The translations under genes were made by a program, and so were the position numbers. Under the pieces are notes generated by a model that searched no databases, was not told the origin of the DNA, and saw only the letters and a list, made by a program, of their open reading frames with translations. DNA of 64,000 nucleotides from Ophiobolus disseminans (lineage: Eukaryota > Ascomycota > Dothideomycetes > Pleosporales > Phaeosphaeriaceae), in assembly GCA_010093685.1 (NCBI GenBank), contig MU006220.1:403502-467501 (forward strand), written 5' to 3'. This document shows positions 55,522-64,000 of the stretch, one piece after another. Within the stretch, counting starts at the first letter, position 1; each line of letters begins with the position of its first letter.

Positions 55522-57236
55522 TCTATGTTCTCTAGTCCTCGCTCCTATACTTCAATCCAGTGTTCTAAGGACCTTAGAGGTCCTAGCTGATTTAGATATG
55601 TATCGTGAAAAGCTTTCAACTTGTAAGGAGCACCTATAAAGTTAGACGCTTTGTACCAAGCTAGGTCTAGATTATATCTAACCTACTTTACCCTGTACTT
55701 GAGTGTAGAACGGTATAGCTTGCTTGCTAGGATTTCTTCCACCTCCTATTCCTTAACGCCTTTAATCGGGATACCTGTGGGTTTTAGAGCTTCTTAGCTA
55801 GGGAGAGGATCCTAGGGATCTTTGCATAACACGTTTGGAGCAAAGACGTTATGTATTCGTGATCCTAATAGCAGTTCTAGTCGATATGCGTTTCCTACTT
55901 GTTCTAAAACCTTAAACGGACCTGCCTATTTGTTAGATAGCTTTTAGCTAGGTCTTGACGTTGCTAGATTTGTCGTATTAAGGTATACTCTATTACCTAC
56001 TTCCTAGTTAACTAGTCTGCGATACCGGTTAACAGTAGATCGTATCCGATTCTGCGCCTTTTCTATATTAGTCTTAGCAGTCTCCTACGCAGCGTGCATT
56101 CTTGTAGCCAATGCATAAGCATCTTAGAAGTCCAGCTTATTATTAATTAGGACAGGTTCTGTTAAGTGTTTCTAATCCTAGCTTTGTTAAGGGTTAGACC
56201 TATAAAGGATTTAATACGGGGACATACTAATAGCGGCATGTAGTAAGGAAATCTAAGCTCTATTAATTAGAGGAAGAAGAGTACTCTAGTTATCCTAGTA
56301 AAAGGATACGAACAGGCGTAGCCTCTGACTAATGTACTTGTTCATGATCTCAGTCTAACTATTAGTCTCTTTGTTTTTTGTTCTTTTAAATCATTTACAT
56401 TGCACTATCTATTGCTAGCAGAAATACAATGATGCTCATGCAGCCCTAGGGGCTATAGAGCGCTGCGCATACTTTGCTAATCCCTCTTTCCTAGGGCTCT
56501 AAAGCTTAGTGCTATCAGCTGCAGTCTTCCACCTGCGTTGTGCATCTCTGCCTGTGTTCTCTTTTTATTCTCACTTGTGGTTTAACTCGTTGTGGTAGGC
56601 TCAAGGAGCTCCTGCTGCTAGCAGCCAATTAGCTGTAGCAATTTTAGTGTTTTTAAGGAAGGTTAGTAAGGCAGCCCTTCCCTTTGTTATGCTAAAGAGT
56701 TGTGGTAGTGTAAGAAAAGACGTGTCTAGGGCTGTTGCCATTCTCTTTCTCTCTCTTCTGTAGTGCTTGCAGTGTAGAAGAAGGTGCTAAGGTGTTTGCA
56801 AGGACTTGCAGCTACTAAAGCATTCTCCTGTGTCGTCTTTGCCTACAGCATTAGAGAATTGCTTAAAAAAGCCTTTTCTAAGCTTAAGCTGGTAGTAAGC
56901 AGTCTGTACTTTCTTAGGGCCAGAAAGTGGCTGCATCTTGTATAAGATCTTTGGTGTATCTCGTGTAGCCTTGCTGTAGGCCTTGCCCTCTTCTCTTTCC
57001 TTTGTTTGTTTCTAGTCTTGTTTACATGTGTGTAGGATCTCCTCCTTTGCCTTTCTTTTAAGATAGCTAAGCGTAGTAAGAGGGTCCTTTGCCTTTTGTT
57101 TTAAGCCCGCCTTAGCTAGCCTATCTGCATGCTCGTTGCCTTGAATCTCTTGGTGTCCTAGGACCTAGGTTATTAGGATCTTGTTGTTCTGTAGTACAAT
57201 CTGTTTGCAGTGCTCTGTAATTTTATAGCACACTTT

Positions 57237-57500
57237 TTAGCTTCCTGTTAGAGAGACCTTTTGTAGCCTTTTAAGAGCTGCTTGGCTGTCTACAAAGACG
57301 TGTATTTCCTTTCCTTGTAGGTTGTGTCTTTGGAGGTTCTTAAGCGCGTTGTGCACTGCTGCAAGCTCAGCGTCTATAATCTCTACCTTGTCTCCTAGGC
57401 TCTGGTTTTTGGCTTGGATAAATGTGCCCTGTGCAGAAACTTGGCAGTAACCTGCAGCTACTTCCTCTCCTATCTTTGAGCCGTCTGTGTATAGCAGCAC
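57237..57500 (-). pseudogene. RNase H fragment of LINE copy A
   Basis: The 87-codon open part holds three of the four acidic RNase H positions: Asp in YTDGSK, Glu in DAELAAV and Asp in FVDSQAAL. It ends at a stop right after VSLTGS, where copy B continues as SLTGGQRVCCKI, so the last catalytic Asp is out of frame. It is non-functional as it stands. Confidence 0.8.
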
Positions 57501-57612
57501 TAGTGCAGTTTCCTTCTCTTTCTCTTTTTGGTCTTGCAGCCATTGCTTGTGGCGGTTTGCTGTTTTAGACTTGCTGCTTTTTGAGATAGTAATGCTAGTA
57601 TAGGCTGAAGCT

Positions 57613-57769
57613 AAATGTCAGGACGCAGGTCTGCACCCGCTGCGCCATGCAGCCAAAAAGGTATGTATGATCAATGAACATTGATCATGGTGTGCAGAAC
57701 AGTATATATCGTACAGGCCGCAGCCGACGCATGAGGCTTTGCCTCACATGCGCGCGTGCGCCTTACACT
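57613..57769. mobile_element. 157-bp GC-rich insertion with AGCT duplication
   Basis: Comparison with copy B at about 59100-59150 shows that 157 bp absent there interrupts copy A. The insert is flanked by direct AGCT repeats (57609-57612 and 57770-57773). Its ends are imperfect inverted repeats: AAATGTCAGGACGC on the left and, on the other strand, AGTGTAAGGCGC. It is much richer in CpG than its host, contains the palindromes TGATCAATGAACATTGATCA and GCATGAGGCTTTGCCTCACA, and on the minus strand has a perfect tRNA-type A box TGGCGCAGCGG (57637-57647). Either a MITE or a tRNA-derived SINE fragment. Confidence 0.65.
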
Positions 57770-57896
57770 AGCTTGCTCTACGGCTTAGCTAGAAAAATAG
57801 AGATCTCTTCCACATTGCGTTGTTCTTGTGTTCTGTTTGCAAGCTCTCTTAGCTGTGTGCTAATACAAAGCTGCTTCTGTTGCTGTATTGCTTCTC

Positions 57897-57912
57897 TTTT
57901 TTTTTTTTTTTT
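57897..57912. repeat. T16 run, poly(A) tail of LINE copy B
   Basis: Sixteen T on the plus strand directly before the shared LINE 3' sequence; on the element's strand it is a 3' poly(A). Confidence 0.85.
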
Positions 57913-58124
57913 ATATCATTTACATTGCACTACCTATTGCTAGCATAAATACAATGAAGCTCATGCAGTCCTAGGGACTATGGAGCGCTGCGCATACCTT
58001 GCTAATCTCTCTTTTCTAGAGTCCACGCTTGGTGCTATCAGCTGCAGTCTTTCACCTGCGTTGTGCATTCCTGCCTATTCTCTCTTTCTATCTTTCTTTG
58101 CAATTTTGTTGTTGTTATACGCCC

Positions 58125-59134
58125 TTAGAGGGCTCCTGCTGCTAGCAGCCATCTTGCTGTAGCAATCTCTGTTTTCCTTAAGAAGTCTATTAATGCAGCA
58201 CTTCCCTTTGCAGTACTAAGTAGCTGCTGTAGCGTTAGAGTAGGCACGTCTAATGTGTTTAACATTCTTTTCCTCTCCTTTGTATAGTGCTTGCAGTGTA
58301 GGAGGAGGTGTTCTAGCGTCTGTAAGGCCCTGCAGCTGCCAAAGCATTCTCTCTTATCGTCTTTGCCTATAGCCCTAGAAAATTGCTTAAAGAAGCCCTT
58401 TCCTAGCTTAAGCTGGTAGTAGGCAGCTATCACTCTCCTTGGGCTAGAGAGTAGCTGCATCTTGTACGCGATTTTTGGCCTTTCTTGTGTAGCCTTGCTG
58501 TAGGCCCTGCCCTTCTGTTCAGGCCTAGTATCCTTCCACTCTTGCTTCCAGCTTGCTAGGGTCTTCTCTTTAGCCCTTCTCTTAAGGTAGCTTAGCGACG
58601 TAAGAGGATCCTTAGCCTGTCTCCTTAGGCCAGCCTTTGCTAGCCTGTCTGCATGCTTATTGCCTTGGATTTCTCTGTGTCCTAGGACCCAGGACATAGA
58701 GACTTTGTTCTGCGTTGCTAGCTGCTTGCATAGCTCTGTTATCTTACAGCAGACTCTTTGGCCGCCTGTAAGAGAGATTCTCTGCAGTCTTTTCAGAGCA
58801 GCCTGACTGTCTATAAAGACGTGTATTTCCTCTCCCTGTAGGCTCTGGGGTAGGCTTTTAAGAGCCTGGTAAGCTGCAATAAGCTCTGCATCCATAATCT
58901 CTAGTTTCTCCCCTAGGCTAAAGTTCTTTGCCTGGATATATTTCTCTTGTATAGAGACTTGACAGTAACCTGCAGCTACGTTCTCTCTAATCTTAGAGCT
59001 ATCTGTATACAATAGAATAGGCGCCTTTTCTCTGTACTGTAGATCTTGTAGCCATTGCTTGTGTAGGTCTGCTGTTTCTGATTTGTTGCTTTTTAGGATT
59101 GTAAATGTAGCGTAGGTAGAGGCAGCTTTGCTCT
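58125..59134 (-). pseudogene. ORF2 C terminus of LINE copy B: intact RNase H and Cys/His tail
   Basis: The frame is open for about 336 codons without a stop. RNase H acids are all present: Asp in YTDSSKIRENVAAGY, Glu in IMDAELIAAY, Asp in FIDSQAAL and Asp in GNKHADRLAKAG. YTDSSK replaces the usual YTDGSK. The tail contains the CFGSCRALQTLEHLLLHCKH zinc-binding-like motif (C-x3-C-x7-H-x4-C-type) usual at the end of Tad1/I-clade ORF2. It is listed as a pseudogene because the RT upstream is broken. Confidence 0.8.
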
Positions 59135-59869
59135 ATAGCTTTGCTAGCAGTATAGAGATTTCTTCAACATTGCTGTGCCCTTGCGTTCTCTTAGATAGTT
59201 CTCTAAGCTGCATAGATATATAAAGTTGTTTCTAGCGCTGTATTGCTTTCCTAATAGGGTAGCTCTTTGCAAAAGATAGAGTTCTAATAGCATATTGTTA
59301 GCAGAGCTTTTCTGCTCGCAGATGTAGAGGCAGAATTGCAGCTTCAATCTCTATAGCTTTTGTTAGAGATCCTTTAAAAGCTCCTAGGATCTAACGTAAC
59401 GCTGAGTTCTGTAGTTGCTAGTATTCTCAAAGTAGGGATTGCTTTCTCTTTCCCTACCACAGCTGCACTCTATAGTCTGCGATAGCAGACACACACGCTA
59501 TGTAGAGCTGCCTTATAGCCTGTGTACTAAGACCTCGCTGTGTATTACCTAGCCTCTAAAGGCGGTAGAAGACCTGCTGCGCAACAGCAACCTTTGTCTG
59601 TACATGCTTTTTGTAGGATAGCTTATTGTCTAGGAAGAAGCCTAGCTAGCGTACGCAGTTGCTTAGCTGTATTAGGCTTTCTTCTACCTGCACAGGTTTT
59701 GCATCAATTTCTCTTTTGCGGCTAGCGTAGAGGAGTTCAGTTTTCTCAACATCAAACTCAATTGCGCTTTCTCTAGCTTCTTGTAATATAGCTCTTGCAG
59801 TTTCCTTAAGTATTTGCTTAAGCTTCTTTGTTGACCTTGCGCTTGCTCCAATACAGATATTGTCAAAAT

Positions 59870-60420
59870 AGGAGAAGGTAAATGTATTAGGCCTTACTTT
59901 GCAAATATCTCTAATATAGAGAAGAAAAAGAATAGGCGAGATTGGCGATCCTTGCGGTATGCCTATCTTAACTTTCTGTAGAGGCTGAGTTTTGCTATTA
60001 AATCTTAGCTGTACAGAGCGCTAAGAAAGAAAGAAGCTAATCTACCTAATTAAGGCTAGAGGAAGTTTAAGTTTGTAGCACATAGCTAGGAGCTGGTTTG
60101 CTAATACGTGGTCAAAAGCTCCTTTTACGTCTACAAACAGTAGCGCAGTAGTATGCTTCTTTTTCTATGCTTCTTAAACTTTTGACTGTAGAAGAAGGCA
60201 GGCGTCTAGAGTAGACCTCTGTTTTCTCCCTCCTATCTGTGTATCCTGAAGAAGATTTCCTGTTTCAGCTAGGTAGCTAAGCCGTGTAGCTAGGATTTTT
60301 TCAAATGCTTTGCCTAGGCAGTTAAGCAGGGAGATAACTCTATAGGCCTTAGGTAGAAAGTAGTCCTTCTTGTTTGCTTTTAGTAGTATTACACCTATTG
60401 CTTCTCTCTAGCTCTTAGGG
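59870..60420 (-). pseudogene. Reverse transcriptase core of LINE copy B
   Basis: Conserved RT blocks are readable on the minus strand: YRVISLLNCLGKAFEKILAT, QIGGRKQRSTLDACLLL, the motif A LFVDVKGAFDHV (about 60095-60145), KIGIPQGSPISPILFLLY and the motif C region FSYFDNICIGAS, where the normal D-D reads D-N. A GAC/GAT-to-AAT change at the second Asp fits G-to-A damage and would abolish catalysis. Stops also occur between blocks. Confidence 0.8.
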
Positions 60421-61499
60421 TAATAGCCTGCTACAAAAAGAGCTCTATAAAAAAGGTAGAAAACCTTGCTTTCTGCGTTGTATGCCTTGCGTAGAATAGC
60501 AAAAGAGAGCTAATCTGTGCCTAGTGCTTTTGTAGGAGAACTAGTAAAGATAGCGTTGTACACCTCAATCTCGTCTAGCTCTTCTCGCTATTCCTAGTTG
60601 CCTTGTCTATATGCAGTCCAATTAAGGCGTGTATTTGTGCTAGGTAGGCTTAAAAAGAGAGTTGTTGTGAAAGCAGTGCACTGCTCTTTAAACTCTGTAG
60701 CTCTTCTTAGCTCTCCCTAATGTTAGTACTGCAGTTTAGGAACAAGCCTAGTAGTTCTTTGTTTTGTATAGCTTAGAGCTTTGAAGATATCCTTGCTTTT
60801 AGCCTTCTGCAGAAAGCTGTCCTAGTGACTTGCTTTTGCTAGCTTTACTGCTTGTAGGTATTAATCTCTTTTAGCTTTTGCTTTTCTTGCGTTTGTAGGC
60901 GTAGGGAACTCCTGCTGCACTCTTATTGCTCTGCTTGCCTGCTTTCTTTGCTCTGCTAGGTCTTTGCTCTACTAGGGCTTAGATCTTTCGCATCGTCGTG
61001 CCTTAGGTATTGCTTTCTTTGTAGCCTCTTGTATGCTTTGCGTAAGAAGATCTGCAGCGTTGTCTAGATCCTGTTGTAGTTGTTCTAAGAGAGATAGACT
61101 GCTAAGCTCTAGCTTGTCTACTTGCGTATTTACAGTTTCTAGCATATGTACGAGGTTTTTGCTTGCTACTTGCTCTTTTAGAGCTAGTGCAAATGTTTCC
61201 TAGTCTGCCTTTTCTAGCGCGTAGGGCCTGTTCTGCAGAGGATTAACAAACCGCTCTGTGTGCTTTGTGTAGCAGGAGAAGCTAATAGTAATATAATCTG
61301 AGCCTGTATCCTCTGCTCTGTACTACATATCCTAGGTATTCTCCTTAAAGCCTGCGGCAAAGGCTAGGTCAATAATTGATATAGACCGTAAGTTAGACCT
61401 AAAAAAGGTCTATTCTTGTGCAGTATTAAGCAGTTTGCAGCTATGTGCTTCTAGCCATTCTGCTAACTGCTGTGCCTCTTGATTTAGGCTCTATATTGC

Positions 61500-61985
61500 A
61501 TTATTCTATGAAAAGTGATAGCTATTAAAATCGCCTGCAATAAGAAAAGGTAGTGTAAGTTAAAGGTGTAGAAGAGCTCTTTCTACAGTTCTTACTCCTT
61601 GTTGTTGTGAGGTAGAGTCTTCTGCTAGTCCTTTCTTGTTGTAGATATTAAGAAGCAGAAAACGCTCTATAGGCCCTAAGATTTCTAGTACTAGAAGGTC
61701 GTTGTCTATGCTAAGGTTGTCTCTTTGCTTGTGCTTAATAGCAGCTTCTGTGCAGATGTAGATAGCTGTTCTAGGCCTCTTGTCTAATTTAGGCAAGACT
61801 AGAGAATAGGATAGATGTAGAAAAGAGAACCACACGCCTTCTCTACTATCTAGCTATACGCTAGGTTCCTGTATAAGGACTAGATCTGTCCTCTTTGCAA
61901 ATGCTAGTTCTAGGAGAGTTTGTTGTACCTCTTGTCTCTTTTCTACATTGTGCTGCAGAAACGAGATCTTGTAAGAATGTAAGCT
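61500..61985 (-). pseudogene. APE-type endonuclease domain of LINE copy B
   Basis: The frame opens with KISFLQHNVEKRQEVQQTLL and continues LVLIQEPSV, then RPRTAIYICTEA, FLLLNIYNKKG and, after a stop, LPFLIAGDFNSYHFS. The Q-E-P and G-D-F-N-x-x-H motifs are the active-site signatures of exonuclease/endonuclease/phosphatase-fold LINE endonucleases. At least two stops interrupt it. Confidence 0.75.
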
Positions 61986-62013
61986 TCGACAAGGTATTTC
62001 CTTATTAGGAAAT

Positions 62014-62197
62014 GTCACGTGACTGATCACGTGACCTGCCTAATCTAGTAATAGCTGTAAACGCTATATATATCATGCCTATTAGGCTGTTACTATCTAT
62101 AGTAGCAACGCGTAATCTATTACATCATGATTGCGTAATCCATCACATCATGATGTACAATCTATCTGTACGCGTAATCTATTACATCGGATTACGC
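62014..62197. repeat. Cluster of short palindromes and GCGTAATC repeats
   Basis: GTCACGTGAC at 62014-62023 is followed within two bases by ATCACGTGAC. GCGTAATC occurs at 62110-62117, 62133-62140 and 62172-62179, and inverted as GATTACGC at 62190-62197. The cluster lies between the endonuclease start and ORF1 of the LINE, next to the 80-N gap, so the assembly may have collapsed a longer array. Confidence 0.65.
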
Positions 62198-62230
62198 ATA
62201 TAGAGTGCTCTAGAACTAGATTGTATTTAT

Positions 62231-62310
62231 NNNNNNNNNNNNNNNNNNNNNNNNNNNNNNNNNNNNNNNNNNNNNNNNNNNNNNNNNNNNNNNNNNNNNN
62301 NNNNNNNNNN
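62231..62310. other. Assembly gap (80 N)
   Basis: A run of 80 N within the LINE, right after the repeat cluster. Confidence 0.99.
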
Positions 62311-62399
62311 CCCTACTTCCGTTGCGGCTATTACGTTATCAGCACGTGATAGTAGCCTCCTACTAGAAGAGGAATAGCCTGTTTCTACATACAGGCTAC

Positions 62400-64000
62400 A
62401 ATCCACACCTCCTCTTGACAGATCTCTTTTGCTATCTTAGTAGTAGTGCTACTATCTAAGATATCTTTGCTGTAATACTGCTTCTTTTGTTGTTCTAACA
62501 TAGTAAAGAAGTAGAAGAAGAAGAAGCTGTACTAGCAAGGTAGGGGCACTGCCTGCTTGTAGCTATATGTTCTCCGTTACAGTTAACACAGCATAGCTTT
62601 TAATATTAGCATAGCCTACCTATAGTCTTACATTCCTTGCAGCTAGCGTGATCTTTTGTGTAGTAAGACTCTGCGCAGAGTTTATATCCTTTACTTCTGC
62701 ACATCTCTATGTTATGCCCTAGCTTAAAACAGCCTTAACACTATGTTTTTGCTGAAATGTTGTAGTACTTTGTAAGGTAGGCTACTCTTCCTGCAATACT
62801 AAGCTGCTTCTGAGATAGAAGCCTTTAGCGTTCTTGCTCGCTTTCTACTTTAAAGACAATAGACGCGTATCTTTGATCTAGGGGTAGTAGGTACGCAGTT
62901 TTAAGCCTTTCTTTCTTTGCTAGCTACCTAGGATTGCCTTTAATAGTTGCCTTGTTAAAGGTCTTAATCTCTTCCTTAATTGCTGCTAGAGATACAATAA
63001 ACTCGTTGTGCATGTAGACTTTGTGTGCTATAACCTGTACTAGGTCCTCCTGCCTTTGCATACCTTTGCAGGTAACCTGCACAGCTGATTTCTACATATC
63101 TGTATGCTGCAGAAGAAAGTCTGCAGTAAACTTCTCTGTAGTAGTGAGGATAAGGTTTTACCTTATTGTTAGGCGTACGCTAGCAATAACTGCTACTGCT
63201 GCTGCTACTACTACTACTAAGGCAATACAGACTATGCAGCTATACAAAGCCCTATAGCTTTAGCATATGTCTTCTTTCTTGCTAGCTTTGCAGAGTCTGT
63301 AGCAGTTATAGTATTGCTTGTAGCCTTTAGCACGTGTTCTTTTAGAGCTTAGATCTCCTTTGCTAGCTCTTTTGTAGCTGCTAGAGCTAACTCTGCTTTC
63401 CCCTGCTGTACAGACTTTGCCTGCTTAAGAAGCTCTCTTGTTGTTGTTTCTGCTATAGCGTCTTTTCTCTCTGCTAGCTTTAGAGCCTCTTGAAATGCTT
63501 TTATGCCTTAAGAGATGCAGTATAGCTATTAGATGTAATTAGCCTTTCAGCAGGGCGCTTAGAGACGGCAGAACTGATTATGTGCTGGATTACTGCTAGC
63601 GCAGACTTAGGATAAGGAAGATAAAGATAAGCAGAGAAGACCCCTTAAGAGAACACACAAGACACACAATCAATACACAACTATTAATTATAATTAATAC
63701 TAATTAATATTATTTATCTTTACACAATCTGATTAACCCTCCGATCTAACAATAGCTATCTTGTTTTCTAAAAAGGTACGTCCTAAGCTAGTACCTCCTG
63801 CTGTTGTTTCTGTGGAGAGCGCTGATCGAGTGTTCGTTTTTTGCTTTGTTTTGGCTTTAGAGGCTGCTTAGCTAGCTTATCTTAGCTACTTTCTGTTTCA
63901 TCCTCTTCTTCTAACAACAGTTTATCTATCTCTATTGCGTTAGGTTGTATAGCGTGCTGAGTTACACGTGCTTATAGAGATCCTGTAGGAAGAATAGTAG
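62400..64000 (-). pseudogene. LINE ORF1 (Gag-like) with zinc knuckles
   Basis: The minus strand shows an N-terminal segment with KLAKQPLKPKQSKKRTLDQR, a lysine/glutamate-rich coiled segment EALKLAERKDAIAETTTREL, and near 62580-62730 a C-C-H-C knuckle: Cys, two positions (one now a stop), then CFKLGHNIEMC, followed by a second Cys/His group ending HASCKEC. At about 63540-63730 the frame is lost in AT-rich sequence. Numerous stops make it non-functional. Confidence 0.7.

Larger units (their letters stand above)
54199..56370 (-). mobile_element. Truncated Ty3/Gypsy chromovirus
   Basis: Minus-strand retrotransposon remnant: integrase C terminus, chromodomain, a 1-kb 3' region, polypurine tract and 3' LTR. 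The pol end reads GPFKVLEQVGNAYRLELLLG, then IHNVFAPNVL, KPTGIPIKGVKE, stop, EVEEILASKLYRSTLKYRVK, stop, VRYNLDLAWYKASNFIGAPY (about 55560-55935). The second stop sits where the chromodomain Trp of V-K-W-x-x-Y belongs, a TGG-to-TAG change. The 5' half including reverse transcriptase is missing, replaced by a LINE 3' end at about 56370. Confidence 0.75.
56371..57896 (-). mobile_element. Tad1-like LINE copy A, 3' part
   Basis: The 3' terminal sequence of a LINE, with a degenerate poly(A) (T-rich on plus, 56371-56387). Its end repeats that of copy B: both continue ATCATTTACATTGCACTA. It encodes the RNase H region at 57237-57500 (YTDGSKIGEEVAAGY, IIDAELAAVH, FVDSQAALKR), with stops before and after. 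It is split by the 157-bp insertion at 57613-57769, and cut on the right at 57897 by the poly(A) end of copy B. Confidence 0.8.
52850..64000. repeat. AT-rich, RIP-like nested transposon block
   Basis: From about 52850 to the window end the sequence becomes AT-rich, loses host genes and is full of TAG/TAA stops within otherwise recognisable transposon frames. Many stops replace Trp or Gln codons, the expected outcome of C-to-T change on either strand. Four elements are nested here and are described separately. Confidence 0.85.
57897..64000 (-). mobile_element. Tad1-like LINE copy B, near complete, runs to window edge
   Basis: Minus-strand non-LTR retrotransposon with the full order: ORF1 Gag-like with zinc knuckles (about 62400-64000), an AT-rich spacer with an 80-N gap, endonuclease (about 61500-61985), reverse transcriptase (about 59870-60420), RNase H (58125-59134), then a 3' UTR and a T16 run on plus (57897-57912), the poly(A) tail. 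It is inserted in copy A. Stops are scattered over ORF1, endonuclease and RT, but the RNase H region is intact. The 5' end is not reached. Confidence 0.85.

Noticed and set aside
57600..57660. tRNA gene on the minus strand
   Set aside because: A good A box is present but there is no B box or cloverleaf; at most a tRNA-derived fragment.
62014..62197. CRISPR-like array
   Set aside because: Eukaryotic context, irregular spacing and 8-bp units do not fit.

Overview
This window is from a filamentous ascomycete (Pezizomycotina). It is most likely a Dothideomycete of the Pleosporales type, which is inferred from gene content and genome style rather than from a marker. Genes are broken by short GT-AG introns (about 44-91 nt) and include a fungal Mcm1 MADS factor, a Pls1 tetraspanin, a Zn2Cys6 regulator and fungal-type transporters. 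After about 52.85 kb the sequence turns abruptly into an AT-rich, stop-riddled repeat block that looks RIP-damaged. Two runs of N (5576-5610 and 62231-62310) mark assembly gaps.

0-13 kb: an unrecognised Cys/His-start protein (411-1274, -); a five-exon choline/amino-acid permease (1463-3299, -); the MADS-box factor Mcm1 (5247-6095, -), whose second intron holds an assembly gap; tetraspanin PLS1 (7648-8502, +); a 172-bp TIR element with TA flanks (9130-9301); and a six-exon 699-aa nuclear-looking protein with a PIP-box-like N terminus (9891-12247, -).

13-35 kb is dense housekeeping sequence: a P4-ATPase flippase (13321-18139), the SEN1-type helicase (19056-25067), a 715-aa serine-rich orphan (26358-28505), GNA1 of the UDP-GlcNAc pathway (28731-29349), the tRNA-Um44 methyltransferase TRM44 (29608-31401), ribosomal protein eS10 with a 14-nt micro-exon (31615-32303, -) sharing a 276-bp divergent promoter with SDE2 (32580-33386), and an M20-family N-carbamoyl amidohydrolase (33707-35267).

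35-53 kb is looser: an MFS transporter (38004-39824), a ferric-reductase/NOX-type oxidoreductase (42872-45379) and BLOC-1 subunit CNL1 (46137-46612). Then comes a possible small metabolic cluster: an EthD-domain protein (47069-47449, -), a Zn2Cys6 factor (47870-49636, +), an atypical SDR (50066-50814, -) and a LigB-type extradiol dioxygenase (51777-52805, +). The SDR and dioxygenase diverge from a promoter carrying four exact CCGCGCGG palindromes and two variants. Both enzymes lack residues normally considered catalytic.

52.85-64 kb is nested transposons: a plus-strand Gag remnant, cut at 54199 by the LTR of a minus-strand Ty3/Gypsy chromovirus (LTR, polypurine tract, chromodomain); the 3' end of a Tad1-like LINE (copy A) carrying a 157-bp GC-rich insertion flanked by AGCT; and a second, longer LINE (copy B) inserted in copy A, with poly(A), RNase H, reverse transcriptase, endonuclease and zinc-knuckle ORF1. 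The Gypsy remnant also carries a decayed reading frame on the opposite strand between pol and the LTR, one of the less expected items here.

Coordinates and splice sites were read by eye. Exon joins were accepted when both GT-AG borders and the family alignment agreed.
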